A stretch of 39,155 nt of DNA, from positions 1 to 39,155 of the forward strand of contig CAJYBL010000001.1 in NCBI GenBank assembly GCA_913064995.1, written 5' to 3'. The notes under the pieces were generated by a model, which saw only the letters and a list, made by a program, of their open reading frames with translations, was not told the origin of the DNA and did no database searches. The position numbers and the translations under genes were made by a program. The stretch is from an uncultured Alphaproteobacteria bacterium. GTDB taxonomy: Bacteria; Pseudomonadota; Alphaproteobacteria; Puniceispirillales; Puniceispirillaceae. Of the stretch, positions 23,863-33,301 are shown in pieces (position 1 is the first letter of the stretch; every line of letters starts with the position of its first letter).

Positions 23863-24720
23863 ATGCGGCTAGTTGCATTTGAACAGGTGGATGGATCACA
23901 TATTGGCGTAATCACTGATCGGGGTGTTGTTGATTTGTCGCGCATTGACCCTGCTGCGCCACGCGATCTTGACGCGGTGATAAAGGCAGGTCAGCTTGAT
24001 CAGCTTGTCGCGCTTATGGCCAAGGCTGGCGATGAGACTCATCATCAGATCGGGGATATCACCATCGGACTGCCAGTCGCAAAGCCGGGCAAAATTTTGT
24101 GTCTTGGGTTGAATTACATGGATCATGTTGCCGAAGGGCCATTTGACAAACAGCCCTTTCCGGCAATTTTTATGCGCAGCGCCACCTCGCTTGTAGCGGC
24201 TAATCAGCCAATCATTGCACCCGCCGTCTCTGAAACGCTTGATTATGAAGCCGAATTGGCAGTGATCATTGGAAAGAAATGCAAAAATCTGACCGAGGAT
24301 AACGCGCTTGACGCCATTGCTGGCTATAGCTGTTTTAATGATGGGTCGGTTCGTGAATTTCAGCGGCACACGATTCAATGGACGATGGGCAAGAATTTTG
24401 ACAAGACCGGCCCGTTTGGCCCCATCATGGTTACGCCAGACGAATTGCCAAAAGCGGCAGCAGGTCTAAAAATCGAATGCCGGTTAAATGGTCAAACTGT
24501 GCAATCAAGCACAACGGATATGATGATTTTTCCGGTTATTGAAACCCTTGTCTATATTACCAAGGCATTAACGCTTGAACCGGGTGATCTTGTTGTCATG
24601 GGAACCCCGTCAGGAGTTGGTCATGCCCGCAAGCCGCCATTGTGGATGAAAGATGGTGATCTTGTCGAAATCGAGATTGAAGGCATTGGCATTCTTGCCA
24701 ACCCGATCAAAGCCGAGTGA
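23863..24720 (+). CDS. Fumarylacetoacetate hydrolase (FAH) family protein
   Basis: 285 residues, AAGGGG just upstream of ATG 23863. The C-terminal FAH domain has the metal site: Glu129 and Glu131 (DYEAELAVIIG) and Asp160 (CFNDGSVREFQ), with His in LNYMDH as catalytic residue, then GKNFDKTGPFGP and MGTPSGVGHARKPP. The family hydrolyses or decarboxylates acyl-pyruvates and includes oxaloacetate decarboxylase/tautomerase (FAHD1-type), 2-hydroxyhepta-diene-dioate isomerase and ureidoglycolate lyase-like members. The assignment among these is not readable from sequence. It follows aspartate dehydrogenase on the same strand. Confidence 0.9.
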   Translation: MRLVAFEQVDGSHIGVITDRGVVDLSRIDPAAPRDLDAVIKAGQLDQLVALMAKAGDETHHQIGDITIGLPVAKPGKILCLGLNYMDHVAEGPFDKQPFPAIFMRSATSLVAANQPIIAPAVSETLDYEAELAVIIGKKCKNLTEDNALDAIAGYSCFNDGSVREFQRHTIQWTMGKNFDKTGPFGPIMVTPDELPKAAAGLKIECRLNGQTVQSSTTDMMIFPVIETLVYITKALTLEPGDLVVMGTPSGVGHARKPPLWMKDGDLVEIEIEGIGILANPIKAE

Positions 24721-24877
24721 TGCCAGCCCCATTTTCGGTTTTCATCAAAAATTTTGTTAGATTTTTGCTAGTGCCTTCATATCCGTAAACCAAAAAATGC
24801 GCCAAATTTAGGCTTGAGAAAATATAAATCTGGGAAACTCAAATTATGATCGCATTTTGCCTTTTTGCTGGCGTTGA

Positions 24878-25279
24878 TCAGGCAGGTGGTTCAACAAGCC
24901 GGGTGGCAAAATCTGCAGGCGATACGATTTCCAGAACTTCAAAATCATCCGAGCAGGCAATTTCACGATGTTTGATCATAGGTACTTGTAACACTGTATC
25001 ACCTTTTCGGATGGTGCGCTCTCCTTTGCCTTCATATTCAAATATGGCCCAGCCATTCAACACATAAACAAGCTGGAAGTTGCAGTCGTGAACATGCCAT
25101 GACTGAATGCCATCTCCACTTTCAGTTTGGTTGCGACGAATCACATGCGCAACAAAATCTCCATTTGTGCCATCCTTGATGCCAAGGTCACGATAGTCAA
25201 AGATCTTGCGAAGGCCGGGCGTCCATGTGGCGCTCTCTTCGCTGTGGTGAACAAATTCCCAATTATCACGATTGGTCAT
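24878..25279 (-). CDS. Small single-domain cupin protein
   Basis: 133 residues, with AAGGAGA ten bases before ATG 25279. A cupin motif 1 is recognisable in SWHVHDCNFQLVYVLNGWAIFEYEG (H-x-H with a later Q replacing the usual Glu), and motif 2 in KGDTVLQVPMIKHREIACSDDFEVLEI (P-x6-H form, with His). Ligands H, H and H are present, so metal binding is likely. It may be a dioxygenase, isomerase or sugar-sensing protein; nothing fixes the substrate. It converges with the FAH-family gene. Confidence 0.78.
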   Translation of the reverse strand: MTNRDNWEFVHHSEESATWTPGLRKIFDYRDLGIKDGTNGDFVAHVIRRNQTESGDGIQSWHVHDCNFQLVYVLNGWAIFEYEGKGERTIRKGDTVLQVPMIKHREIACSDDFEVLEIVSPADFATRLVEPPA

Positions 25280-25526
25280 GAGTCTGATTCTCCTTCTCGC
25301 TATGATGCAGCGCTGGTAAGTAAATCCATTTTGGCGGAGAAGGGCGCAATGGCAAAGCCAATGATGAACGATGCCAAATACTTTCTTTGACTCCGCAGTC
25401 TGGATTATTGGTCTTGGTTATGGTTTCGAACTTGGACATTTGGTCTTATTGCAAAGTTATTTAACAAAAAATAAGGCGATATTGCCATTCGCATATGTCC
25501 GTGAAGCGCGATTATGTTCTTAGGGG

Positions 25527-26348
25527 CTAAATATTAAGAGGCATATGCCGGTTTACATCTTTATAGAGCAAATAGCGGAACGGTTCAGGCCCTCCAGCAT
25601 AGCAGGCCTGCGGGCAAAAAGCGCGAAGCCACATATAGTCACCGGCCTCGACCTCGACCCAATCTTGATTTAAATGATAAACAGCCTTTCCACTTAGAAC
25701 GAAAAGCCCATGTTCCATCACATGCGTTTCGGCAAAAGGGATCGTGCCGCCCGGTTGAAAGGTCACGATATTCACATGCATGTCATGGCGTAAATCGGTC
25801 GGATCAACAAATCTTGTAGTTGCCCAGCGCCCATCAGTATCGGGCATGGCGACTGGGTCAATAGCGCCATCGCTTGTCACAAAAGCATCAGGCTGGTCAA
25901 TGCCGCTAACCGCGTTATAACGTTTGCGAATCCAGTGAAAGCTAGCTGTCTGGCGGCCATTATTGATGATCGTCCAATCACATCCTGCTGGCAGATAGAC
26001 ATAGCTTCCAATCGTTAAGGGGTGCGCTGTACCGTCAATGGTTACGGTCATTGAACCGCTTGTCACAAAAAGGACCGATTGCGCGTCGACATTATCATCA
26101 GGCCGATCGCTGCCACCACCTGATTCAATTTCCATCAGATAATGTGAAAAGGTCTCAGAAAAGCCAGTCATGGGGCGCGCCAGAACCCACAATCTGGTCT
26201 TGTTCCAGAACGGCAGATAGCTTGTTACGATGTCCGATAAAACGCCTTTTGGGATTATCGCATATCCTGTGGTGAAAACAGCGCGATCTGACAATAATTG
26301 AGATTGCGGCGGCAGGCCGCCTGATGGTGTCCAATAAGGGGCGCTCAA
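25527..26348 (-). CDS. allE: (S)-ureidoglycine aminohydrolase, bicupin
   Basis: 273 residues forming two cupin domains. The C-terminal domain carries the Mn ligands in ETHVMEHGLFVLSGKAVYHL (Glu, His, and His four residues on) and the Gln of FCPQACYAGG, matching the E-H-H-Q set of ureidoglycine aminohydrolases. The N-terminal domain (WVLARPMTGFSETFSHYLMEI) is the non-catalytic cupin. The enzyme removes ammonia from (S)-ureidoglycine to give ureidoglycolate in purine/allantoin breakdown. The start is TTG at 26348, nine bases after AGGAG; nearby ATGs are out of frame. No other allantoin gene is in the window. Confidence 0.85.
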   Translation of the reverse strand: MSAPYWTPSGGLPPQSQLLSDRAVFTTGYAIIPKGVLSDIVTSYLPFWNKTRLWVLARPMTGFSETFSHYLMEIESGGGSDRPDDNVDAQSVLFVTSGSMTVTIDGTAHPLTIGSYVYLPAGCDWTIINNGRQTASFHWIRKRYNAVSGIDQPDAFVTSDGAIDPVAMPDTDGRWATTRFVDPTDLRHDMHVNIVTFQPGGTIPFAETHVMEHGLFVLSGKAVYHLNQDWVEVEAGDYMWLRAFCPQACYAGGPEPFRYLLYKDVNRHMPLNI

Positions 26349-26522
26349 ATCATCATCTCCTGTGTCATGCTGTTGTGACTATTTGCGGCAATGCCGATTA
26401 CCCGATTTATCTACGTCAATTAGGGCAGTTTTTATAACCTTGTCAAATTTTGACCAATGGTAAAGGGGGGTTGCCCAAAGTTATTGCCAAAGCTGTGGAT
26501 TGTTTCAAATGCCGATTGTGAC

Positions 26523-27380
26523 CTATTTCAAAAATTGATTAGCATCTTCATCATAACCGTCTTCACGCGTTAATTGCCGCAAAATGGCTGAATCGATCAC
26601 TGGTGGTGCATCATCAGGATTTGCCTGTCCAAGCACTTGCTGGATTGCGCTATAGGTCGCGGCAAGTGATGCCAGATAGGGTTGATGCCCCCGAAGACAT
26701 ATGCGCGCGCCCATTTTTGCCAGATCATCGGCTTTTGGCGCAATTGATCCAATGCCGCCAAGCATGATGGGAAGATCGGTTGTGGCACAAAGCGCGGTCA
26801 AATCTTCAAGGGATCTGGCACCGATCAACGTAATGCCGTCAACACCGGTTTTTTCATAAGCCTTGATCCGGGCGATGCAATCGTCACGGCCGGTAATGGT
26901 GGCAGCACTGGTACGCGCCAAAATAACCAAATCGGCATCAACACGCCCTGACATAGCCGCCCGCATTTTGCCAACAGCTTCATCAATATTCAAGAGCCGT
27001 GTTGCCTTAGATCCAAAAGGCTGGGGCAGATCAGTATCTTCAATGGTGATTGCGGCAAGGCCAGAATGGTCAAGTTCGCGGATTGTGCGCTGTACATTCA
27101 TTGCATTGCCATAGCCATGATCAGCATCGGCAATGACCGCCAGATCACCAGCCCGGCAAATCCGCAAGGCCATATCGGCAAATTCTGACGCAGTAATCAG
27201 CATTTTATCGGGTGCGCCAAGGATCGACATTGCCGCCACTGATCCGGCAAGCATGCCAACCTGGCCGCCAAGTTCTTCAACCATACGCGCCGATAAAGGA
27301 TTAAAAACCGTTGCTGGTGTGACGCAGTCATTGCCTGCCAAGATCTGCCGAAACCGTCGACGCCGTGCTGTCCAATTCAT
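26523..27380 (-). CDS. Isocitrate lyase/PEP mutase superfamily protein, oxaloacetate-decarboxylase-like
   Basis: 285 residues from ATG 27380 (MNWTARRRRFRQILAGNDC); AAAGGA lies 9-12 bases upstream, and the frame beyond it lacks support. Metal ligands of the superfamily are visible at Asp85 and Asp87 (IADADHGYGNAMNV) and Glu114 (ITIEDTDLPQPFG). The catalytic KKCGH loop of true isocitrate and methylisocitrate lyases is missing. The size and motifs resemble the PA4872-type oxaloacetate decarboxylase group, which converts oxaloacetate or alkyl derivatives to pyruvate and CO2. It follows the YghU-type gene by about 65 bases on the same strand. Confidence 0.83.
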   Translation of the reverse strand: MNWTARRRRFRQILAGNDCVTPATVFNPLSARMVEELGGQVGMLAGSVAAMSILGAPDKMLITASEFADMALRICRAGDLAVIADADHGYGNAMNVQRTIRELDHSGLAAITIEDTDLPQPFGSKATRLLNIDEAVGKMRAAMSGRVDADLVILARTSAATITGRDDCIARIKAYEKTGVDGITLIGARSLEDLTALCATTDLPIMLGGIGSIAPKADDLAKMGARICLRGHQPYLASLAATYSAIQQVLGQANPDDAPPVIDSAILRQLTREDGYDEDANQFLK

Positions 27381-27445
27381 GCTGCCATGTCCTTTGGTAA
27401 AATTCAATTTGGGGTTGTTTAGCCATTGCAAAACAGGGTGTTTGC

Positions 27446-28312
27446 CTAGGCAATTTTATCTTGTGTCTTATTGTCAAAATCGCTGGCGTCATGGCGTTCA
27501 TGAAGCTGGATTTCTGGCGCGCCAGATACACGATTGACCATGCGACCACGTTTGACCGCTGGACGCGAGTCGATCGCTTTGGCCCAGCGCATGACATGGC
27601 TGTAGGTTTGAACATCCAAAAATTCAGCTGCATTATAAAGGCGGCCAAGAACCAATTGCCCATACCAAGACCAAATCGCAATATCTGCAATGCTGTATTC
27701 GTCGCTACTGACATAGCTATGTTCGGCAAGTTGACGATCAAGAACATCAAGCTGGCGTTTAGTTTCCATTGTAAACCGGTCAATTGGATAGGGCAATTTT
27801 TCTGGCGCATAGGCATAGAAATGGCCAAAGCCGCCACCAAGATAAGGCGCGCTTCCCATCTGCCAGAAAAGCCATGATAAACATTCGGTTCGACCGGCAG
27901 GGTCTTTGGGAATCAATGTTGCGAATTTATCCGCCAGATAGAGCAAAATATTACCCGATTCAAACACGCGCAATGGCGGCGATACCGAATGATCCATCAA
28001 GGCTGGAATTTTGGAATTTGGGTTAATCTCGACAAAGCCACTACCAAATTGATGGCCATCACGAATCTTGATCAGCCATGCATCATATTCGGCATCAGTG
28101 ATGTTTTTCGCCAATAACTCTTCAAGCATCACGGTTACTTTTACGCCATTTGGAGTGGCTAGCGAATAAAGCTGAAGCGGATGTTTGCCAACAGAAAGTG
28201 GCTTGTCATGTGTTGCGCCTGCGATTGGCCGGTTGATATTGGCAAATGTGCCACCATTCTCGGCTTGCCATGTCCAAACCGCTGGTGGGGTATAAGGATT
28301 ATTATCGGTCAT
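27446..28312 (-). CDS. yghU: YghU-type glutathione S-transferase family disulfide reductase
   Basis: 288 residues, the same length as E. coli YghU. The N-terminal extension (NPYTPPAVWTWQAENGGTFANINRP) and the conserved HPLQLYSLATPNGVKVTVMLEEL, FVEINPNSKIPALMD and FESGNILLYLA belong to the Nu-class GSTs. These bind two glutathiones and reduce organic disulfides and hydroperoxides. AGGAG lies seven bases upstream of ATG 28312, and its start overlaps the end of the MFS gene by 11 bases, so the two are likely co-translated. Confidence 0.9.
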   Translation of the reverse strand: MTDNNPYTPPAVWTWQAENGGTFANINRPIAGATHDKPLSVGKHPLQLYSLATPNGVKVTVMLEELLAKNITDAEYDAWLIKIRDGHQFGSGFVEINPNSKIPALMDHSVSPPLRVFESGNILLYLADKFATLIPKDPAGRTECLSWLFWQMGSAPYLGGGFGHFYAYAPEKLPYPIDRFTMETKRQLDVLDRQLAEHSYVSSDEYSIADIAIWSWYGQLVLGRLYNAAEFLDVQTYSHVMRWAKAIDSRPAVKRGRMVNRVSGAPEIQLHERHDASDFDNKTQDKIA

Positions 28313-29534
28313 TTTTATCTCCTTTGAGTTTGGGCTCGTTTGGGGGGCATAGGTCGGCTAGTCGATCTAGATGGCGTAGTTTTGGAAAAACATACCATCC
28401 CCCAATTGCCACGCCCAATGCCGCCAGCCCGCCAATAAAAACAGTTGTAACAGGGCCAAGAAGTGCGGCTGCGCTGCCAGCCCGAACATCACCCATCTCA
28501 TTCGATGATGAAATGAAAATGGCATTTACCGCGCTGACTCTGCCGCGAAGATGATCGGGTGTGGCCAATTGAATGAGGGTCATGCGTATATTAACGCTTA
28601 CCATATCGGCTGCGCCATAGACAAACAAGGCCACAAGGCTGACCCAGAAAATGGTCGAAACCGCAAAAACCAGAATTGACGCTGCAAACACCAGCAGCGC
28701 GGCGAAAAGGCAAAGTCCCGACCGCCGCATCGGTGGCAAGGCAGCAAGCCCAAGCCCAACAACAACCCCGCCAAGCGCAGGCATCCCGCGCAACACGCCA
28801 AGTGATTCTGGCCCAACATTCAAAATATCAGCCGCATAGACCGGCAGCAAGGTTACAACCGACCCCATAAGAACAATAAACAGATCAAGCGCGATCGCCC
28901 CAAGAACAATCGAATTTGACCGAACATAGGCAACGCCCCCAAGAACCATATCAAGGCTTCGGCCAACAGGCTTTAGCCGGGTTAGTTTCGGTAAAAAGAG
29001 ATAGGCAATTGTGCTGATCCCCATCAGGCCAGCGGCAACAAGATAAGTATAAACATCAATCATCGTAATCAGAATACCCGCCAGCAACGGCCCCGCCGTG
29101 GCAGACACCTTGCCAATGGTGGAATTAAGCGCGATCGCCCGCGACAACATGGCAGGTGGAACGATATTGGGAATGATGGCTTGCTGGGCTGGCGTGTAGA
29201 AGGCTTTGACCCCGCCATGCGCAAATAACAGCGCAAAAATGACCGTCAAATTCAAATCATCGACAAGCATGGCCATGGTGATGCCAATCAAAATAACCGC
29301 TTCGGTAATGGTGCAGATAATCAATAGGGCTTTTCGCGGCAAGCTGTCAGTTGCCCAGCCCGTCATAAAGAAAAACAGAAAAATCGGAATGATCTGCATC
29401 AGCCCAACAAGCGCCAGATCAAATGGGTCGCCGCTATTTTGATACAGATGCCAGCCAATCGCAATTGTTAGCATTGCCGTGACAAGGCTGACAGCGGCGC
29501 GTGCGGTTAGGAATGCAAAAAAATCAACGGGCAT
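28302..29534 (-). CDS. MFS transporter
   Basis: 410 residues with about 12 transmembrane helices in two six-helix halves and a central cytoplasmic loop near residue 195 (KLTRLKPVGRSLDM). Features such as TGWATDSLPRKALL (loop 2-3 motif A-like D/R) and QQAIIPNIVPPAMLSRAIALNS place it in the major facilitator superfamily, near the EntS/permease group of drug or siderophore exporters. There is no clear Shine-Dalgarno sequence. It ends overlapping the YghU-type gene by 11 bases. Substrate unknown. Confidence 0.88.
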   Translation of the reverse strand: MPVDFFAFLTARAAVSLVTAMLTIAIGWHLYQNSGDPFDLALVGLMQIIPIFLFFFMTGWATDSLPRKALLIICTITEAVILIGITMAMLVDDLNLTVIFALLFAHGGVKAFYTPAQQAIIPNIVPPAMLSRAIALNSTIGKVSATAGPLLAGILITMIDVYTYLVAAGLMGISTIAYLFLPKLTRLKPVGRSLDMVLGGVAYVRSNSIVLGAIALDLFIVLMGSVVTLLPVYAADILNVGPESLGVLRGMPALGGVVVGLGLAALPPMRRSGLCLFAALLVFAASILVFAVSTIFWVSLVALFVYGAADMVSVNIRMTLIQLATPDHLRGRVSAVNAIFISSSNEMGDVRAGSAAALLGPVTTVFIGGLAALGVAIGGWYVFPKLRHLDRLADLCPPNEPKLKGDKNDR

Positions 29535-29730
29535 GATGATCTATAAATAGTTGGCGGGCAGTAAATATTTAAAGGGTAGGCAATAATTGGAAGGGATGAA
29601 GTTTTCTTTTTTATTGTGGCTATTTTCCTTTTTCATACAATCTATTTATCTGCATTATATCCTTATCCTCAATCAAACAGCCTTGCCACAATTTGTAAAT
29701 TTTATTTGCCTAACTGAAGGAGACCCGGAT

Positions 29731-31923
29731 ATGCCCTACAATGATTATCGTCAAGATTTAATGGGCGAAGCCACACTAACGCCGTCGGGCCAGTTCGAAA
29801 TTGGCACATTTCAAAGTTTTAAATTGATTTACACCGCTGGCAAATTTGGTATCGATGATCAAGGAGGGCTTCGGATTGGATTTCGGGGGCATTTTGATGG
29901 TTCGGCAATCCAGTTTAGCGACCCCACAGCGCCCGGATATACGACGGTTGAGGCCTCCAATGGTGCCGTTCTTGAAGTGTCATGGGAGGCGCGCCGAAAT
30001 ATCCGCCCCTGGAACAAAAGCCTTTATATTCGCTGTTTGCGCTTTTTGCGCGAGGGCGACCAGATCTTGATTAATTTTGGCGATCAATCCAAAGGGTCAC
30101 CTGGCTGGTTACTGCAAACATTTTGTGAGTCAGCCTTTACCTTTCAGATCACGGTTGATCCGTTCGCGACCCAAGATTTCATTGCGCTGCCAAGCGCGGC
30201 AAACCCAACCATTTCAATGGTGCCGGGTGACCCGGCGAATTGGAAGGCGGTTCTGCCAACATTGCGGCGGCCGGGTCAGGCATTTCGATTGTCAATCAAA
30301 GGCGATGACCGCTGGGGCAATCCATCAAATCGGTTAACTGGAAAGATAAAACTGAAAACCAATTTGCCAGTTACTGGCCTTGCTGAAACTATTGATCTAA
30401 AGGCGGGTGATTTCGGCGTTGTGATTGAAGGGCTTTCGGTGGAAAGTTTAGGTGTGTTGCACCTTACCGTTCTGGATGAAAATGACCGGTTGATCGCAAC
30501 GGCAAACCCGTTAGTGATCCGCCAAGCCGGTGCGGTGCATTTCTGGAGCGATATGCATGCGCAATCTGGCGAGACAATCGGCGTTGGAACGGCGCGCGAA
30601 TATTTTGACTTTGCCCGTAACAAGGCCTTTCTCGATATTGCTGGCCATCAGGGAAATGATTTCCAGATCACCGATGTGTTTTGGCAGCACTTAAACGAGC
30701 TAACAGCCGAATATAATGAAGATAACCGCTTTTTGACATTGCCAGGTTATGAATGGTCGGGAAACACCGGCCTTGGCGGTGATCATAATGTTTGGTTTCG
30801 AGACGAAGGCCGCCCGATTTATCGGTCAAGCCGCGCCTTGATAAACGACCGCACATTCCCTGAAAATGATGTTTTATCGACACCCGATCTGATCGAAAAA
30901 TTGCAAAGCGAAGATGCGATTGTTGTGGCGCATGTTGGCGGGCGTTATGCCGATATCAAATATGCGCATGATGCAAAATTGGAACCATCGGTTGAGGTGC
31001 ATTCATCATGGGGTACCTTTGAATGGATTTTGCGCGATGCGTTCGAGTGCGGCTATCGGGTTGGCATTGTTGGGTCAAGCGACGGACATAAAGGGCGGCC
31101 CGGGGCAGAATATCCGGGGGATAGTCAATTTGGCTCTTTTGGCGGTCTGACCTGCCATCTTTTGCCGCAACTAGACCGCGACACGTTTTTTGACGCGTTT
31201 CGTAACCGGCGGCATTATGCAACGACAGGGGCGCGGATCTATATGGATGTGACCGCACGCTTGGGCGATCAAACCCTGCAAATTGGCGATATCGTTAGCA
31301 CTGACCTTGATCATCTTGATCTTGCCTTTGACATTATCGGTACAGCACCGATTGAACGTGTCGATATTTTCAATGGGCTGGACCTGGTGCAAACCATCCG
31401 CGCTTGGCATGATCAAGCCGCGCTAAGCCGGTTACGCGTTACTTGTGCTGGCCAGCATTATCGTGGGCGTGGCCGCTTGGTGAAATGGGATGTTTTGGCA
31501 AATATTACCGGTGGAAAAATTGATCGTATCAACGCGATCAATTTCTGGAATCCAAATCGTCAGCCCAAACAGATTTCGGCAACTGAGGCGGCCTGGAAAA
31601 CAGTGACAACTGGTGGTGCATCATCGGTTGATTTCTGGCTGGATGATGCAGCGCTGGCAAGCCAGATCAATGTTCAGACGAATTTTGAATCCATATCAGC
31701 ATCAGTGGCTGATATTGATGAGAATGGCATCACCGTTGATTGCGGCGGTATGGATATCCGGCTTCATATTGAACGGCTTCCCGACATATTGGACTCCGTG
31801 TCGCTGTCAGGTGAGCAATCTTTTGCGCTTGCCGCTGGAACCGAACAGCGGCTCTATGTTCGCGTGACACAAGAAGATGGCCATCAGGCATGGAGCAGCC
31901 CAATTTATGTTGCAAAGGCTTAG
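29731..31923 (+). CDS. DUF3604 family protein (PHP-like metal hydrolase fold)
   Basis: 730 residues from ATG 29731, which has AAGGAGA seven bases upstream; the frame runs on to 29587 but that part is A+T-rich leader. There is no signal peptide, so a cytoplasmic location is predicted. A beta-rich N-terminal region (1-260) precedes the DUF3604 core with HFWSDMHAQSG (270-280; Asp274/His276 as metal ligands), DIAGHQGND, LPGYEWSG, GGDHNVWF, VVAHVGGRYADI, EVHSSWGTFEW and VGSSDGHKGRPG, ending with RHYATTGARI. The His/Asp pattern resembles PHP phosphoesterases. The reaction is not known. It lies 48 bases upstream of an enolase-superfamily gene. Confidence 0.88.
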   Translation: MPYNDYRQDLMGEATLTPSGQFEIGTFQSFKLIYTAGKFGIDDQGGLRIGFRGHFDGSAIQFSDPTAPGYTTVEASNGAVLEVSWEARRNIRPWNKSLYIRCLRFLREGDQILINFGDQSKGSPGWLLQTFCESAFTFQITVDPFATQDFIALPSAANPTISMVPGDPANWKAVLPTLRRPGQAFRLSIKGDDRWGNPSNRLTGKIKLKTNLPVTGLAETIDLKAGDFGVVIEGLSVESLGVLHLTVLDENDRLIATANPLVIRQAGAVHFWSDMHAQSGETIGVGTAREYFDFARNKAFLDIAGHQGNDFQITDVFWQHLNELTAEYNEDNRFLTLPGYEWSGNTGLGGDHNVWFRDEGRPIYRSSRALINDRTFPENDVLSTPDLIEKLQSEDAIVVAHVGGRYADIKYAHDAKLEPSVEVHSSWGTFEWILRDAFECGYRVGIVGSSDGHKGRPGAEYPGDSQFGSFGGLTCHLLPQLDRDTFFDAFRNRRHYATTGARIYMDVTARLGDQTLQIGDIVSTDLDHLDLAFDIIGTAPIERVDIFNGLDLVQTIRAWHDQAALSRLRVTCAGQHYRGRGRLVKWDVLANITGGKIDRINAINFWNPNRQPKQISATEAAWKTVTTGGASSVDFWLDDAALASQINVQTNFESISASVADIDENGITVDCGGMDIRLHIERLPDILDSVSLSGEQSFALAAGTEQRLYVRVTQEDGHQAWSSPIYVAKA

Positions 31924-31971
31924 TTAATGACAGAACTGGTGTCAATAAGTCGGTTTTAGAAGGAAGGTAAA

Positions 31972-33084
31972 ATGCAGTCTGTTCGCATAGAAACTGTTGA
32001 AACATTCGTTGTGGCAATGCCATTGGTTGCGGTTTTTTCCAGCGGTGGAAAGTCAAAAAATGTCACCAAAGGCGTTGTTGTCAAGATCACCGCATCCGAT
32101 GGATCATTTGGCATTAGCAGTGTTGATCCATCAACGCGGGCGGTATTTCCTTATCGAGCCGAAGATATTGCCGCAACGGTTCGCGAAAAAATCATCCCTG
32201 CGGTTCTTGGCATGTCGCCAACAAATATCAACCGCCTATTGGACATAATGGGCAGTTTGCAAGATATTCAAATTGGAGCCCGCGCCGCCATTGAAATGGC
32301 CGCCATTGAACTGACTTGCCGCCGGTTGGGGATCTCGCTTTGTGATTTTCTTGGTGGTGTTGTGTCAGACCATGTAGCGTTTAATGGCTGGATTGGCGAG
32401 CTGCCAGCCGATGAGGCCGCGCTTGATGCGGCGCGGTGGGCCAAGGCTGGATTTCAATCGCTGAAAATCAAAATTGGTGGTGATGTTGATGCTGATATTC
32501 AACGCGTTCAAGCGGTTCGCGCTGCTGTTGGCAAGACGGTAAATCTGCGCATGGATGCGAATGAACAATATAGTGTTCAAGATGCGATACGGCTGTGTGA
32601 TGCGATCAAAGATTGCGATATGCAGCTTTTTGAGCAACCAGTGCCGCGTGATGATCTTACTGGTTTGGCTAAAATTAGGCGTGTTGGTGGGATCAGTGTT
32701 ATGGCCGATGAATCGATTAGCGATCATGCCAGCCTGTTAAAGGTAATCGAGGCAGATTGTGCCGATCTTGTGAAATTTGGCATTGCGCAGGCAGGTGGTA
32801 TTATGCCTGCCGTCCGGATGATGGCAACGGCTGAAGCCGCGGGTTTGAAAGTTGTCATGGGGCATGGTTTTGGTCTGGATATGAGCACGATGGCCGAAAT
32901 CATGGTTGGCGCATCATCAAGCAATATTCTAACCGGCCTTGAATGTGTTGGTCCGCTAAAGGTGAAAGATACGGTTTCGCAAACCCGCCTTGATATCAGT
33001 TCGGGCAGTCTGAAAGTACCAGATGGTGCAGGGCTTGCGATGGATCTTGATATGGAAAAACTGGCCGAATATACGGTTCAGTAA
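31972..33084 (+). CDS. Mandelate racemase/muconate lactonizing enzyme family protein
   Basis: 370 residues with GGAAGG just upstream of ATG 31972. Enolase-superfamily catalytic residues are present: K165 and K167 (LKIKIGGD), metal ligands Asp195 (RMDANEQY), Glu221 (FEQPVPRDD) and Asp246 (MADESI), and Lys268 (DLVKFGIAQAGGI). His298 (MGHGFGLDMS) is also conserved. The K-x-K/second-Lys layout points to the MLE subgroup, which includes racemases/epimerases, cycloisomerases and o-succinylbenzoate synthase. Its substrate may relate to the preceding DUF3604 protein. Confidence 0.9.
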   Translation: MQSVRIETVETFVVAMPLVAVFSSGGKSKNVTKGVVVKITASDGSFGISSVDPSTRAVFPYRAEDIAATVREKIIPAVLGMSPTNINRLLDIMGSLQDIQIGARAAIEMAAIELTCRRLGISLCDFLGGVVSDHVAFNGWIGELPADEAALDAARWAKAGFQSLKIKIGGDVDADIQRVQAVRAAVGKTVNLRMDANEQYSVQDAIRLCDAIKDCDMQLFEQPVPRDDLTGLAKIRRVGGISVMADESISDHASLLKVIEADCADLVKFGIAQAGGIMPAVRMMATAEAAGLKVVMGHGFGLDMSTMAEIMVGASSSNILTGLECVGPLKVKDTVSQTRLDISSGSLKVPDGAGLAMDLDMEKLAEYTVQ

Positions 33085-33109
33085 TCGGGCTGGTTTGGCT
33101 TTATCTTAT

Positions 33110-33147
33110 CATAATCTGCGTGTCGGGGGTTCAAATCCTTTGCCGCA
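33110..33147 (+). other. 3'-half fragment of an elongator tRNA-Met (possible attachment site)
   Basis: Starting at the CAT anticodon (33110-33112), the stretch reads as anticodon-arm 3' side (CATAATCTGCG), variable loop, then T-arm with GGGGG (33124-33128), the TTCAAAT loop (33129-33135) and a G-U paired CCTTT, followed by a degraded acceptor side. No 5' half (D-arm, acceptor) is upstream, and CCA is absent, so it is not a working tRNA gene. Such 3'-tRNA fragments are classic leftovers of tRNA-targeted integration. Confidence 0.55.
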
Positions 33148-33301
33148 TGATGTTTGACTTGAGGTGCCTTTTACAGGTGTTCAAGTTTGACTAACAACAC
33201 CATCACAAAAAACCTTCTGGTAACCACCACATAAAGTTCGATAGCAGACCAGTGGATCAACAATAAACGGCTCTTGGATCGCTCGGTTAGGGGGCTTTTG
33301 T

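Noticed and set aside
29587..29730. N-terminal hydrophobic extension of the DUF3604 gene as a signal peptide
   Set aside because: A strong ribosome-binding site precedes ATG 29731, the extension is A+T rich with an internal polar gap, and has no ordinary cleavage site next to the domain.
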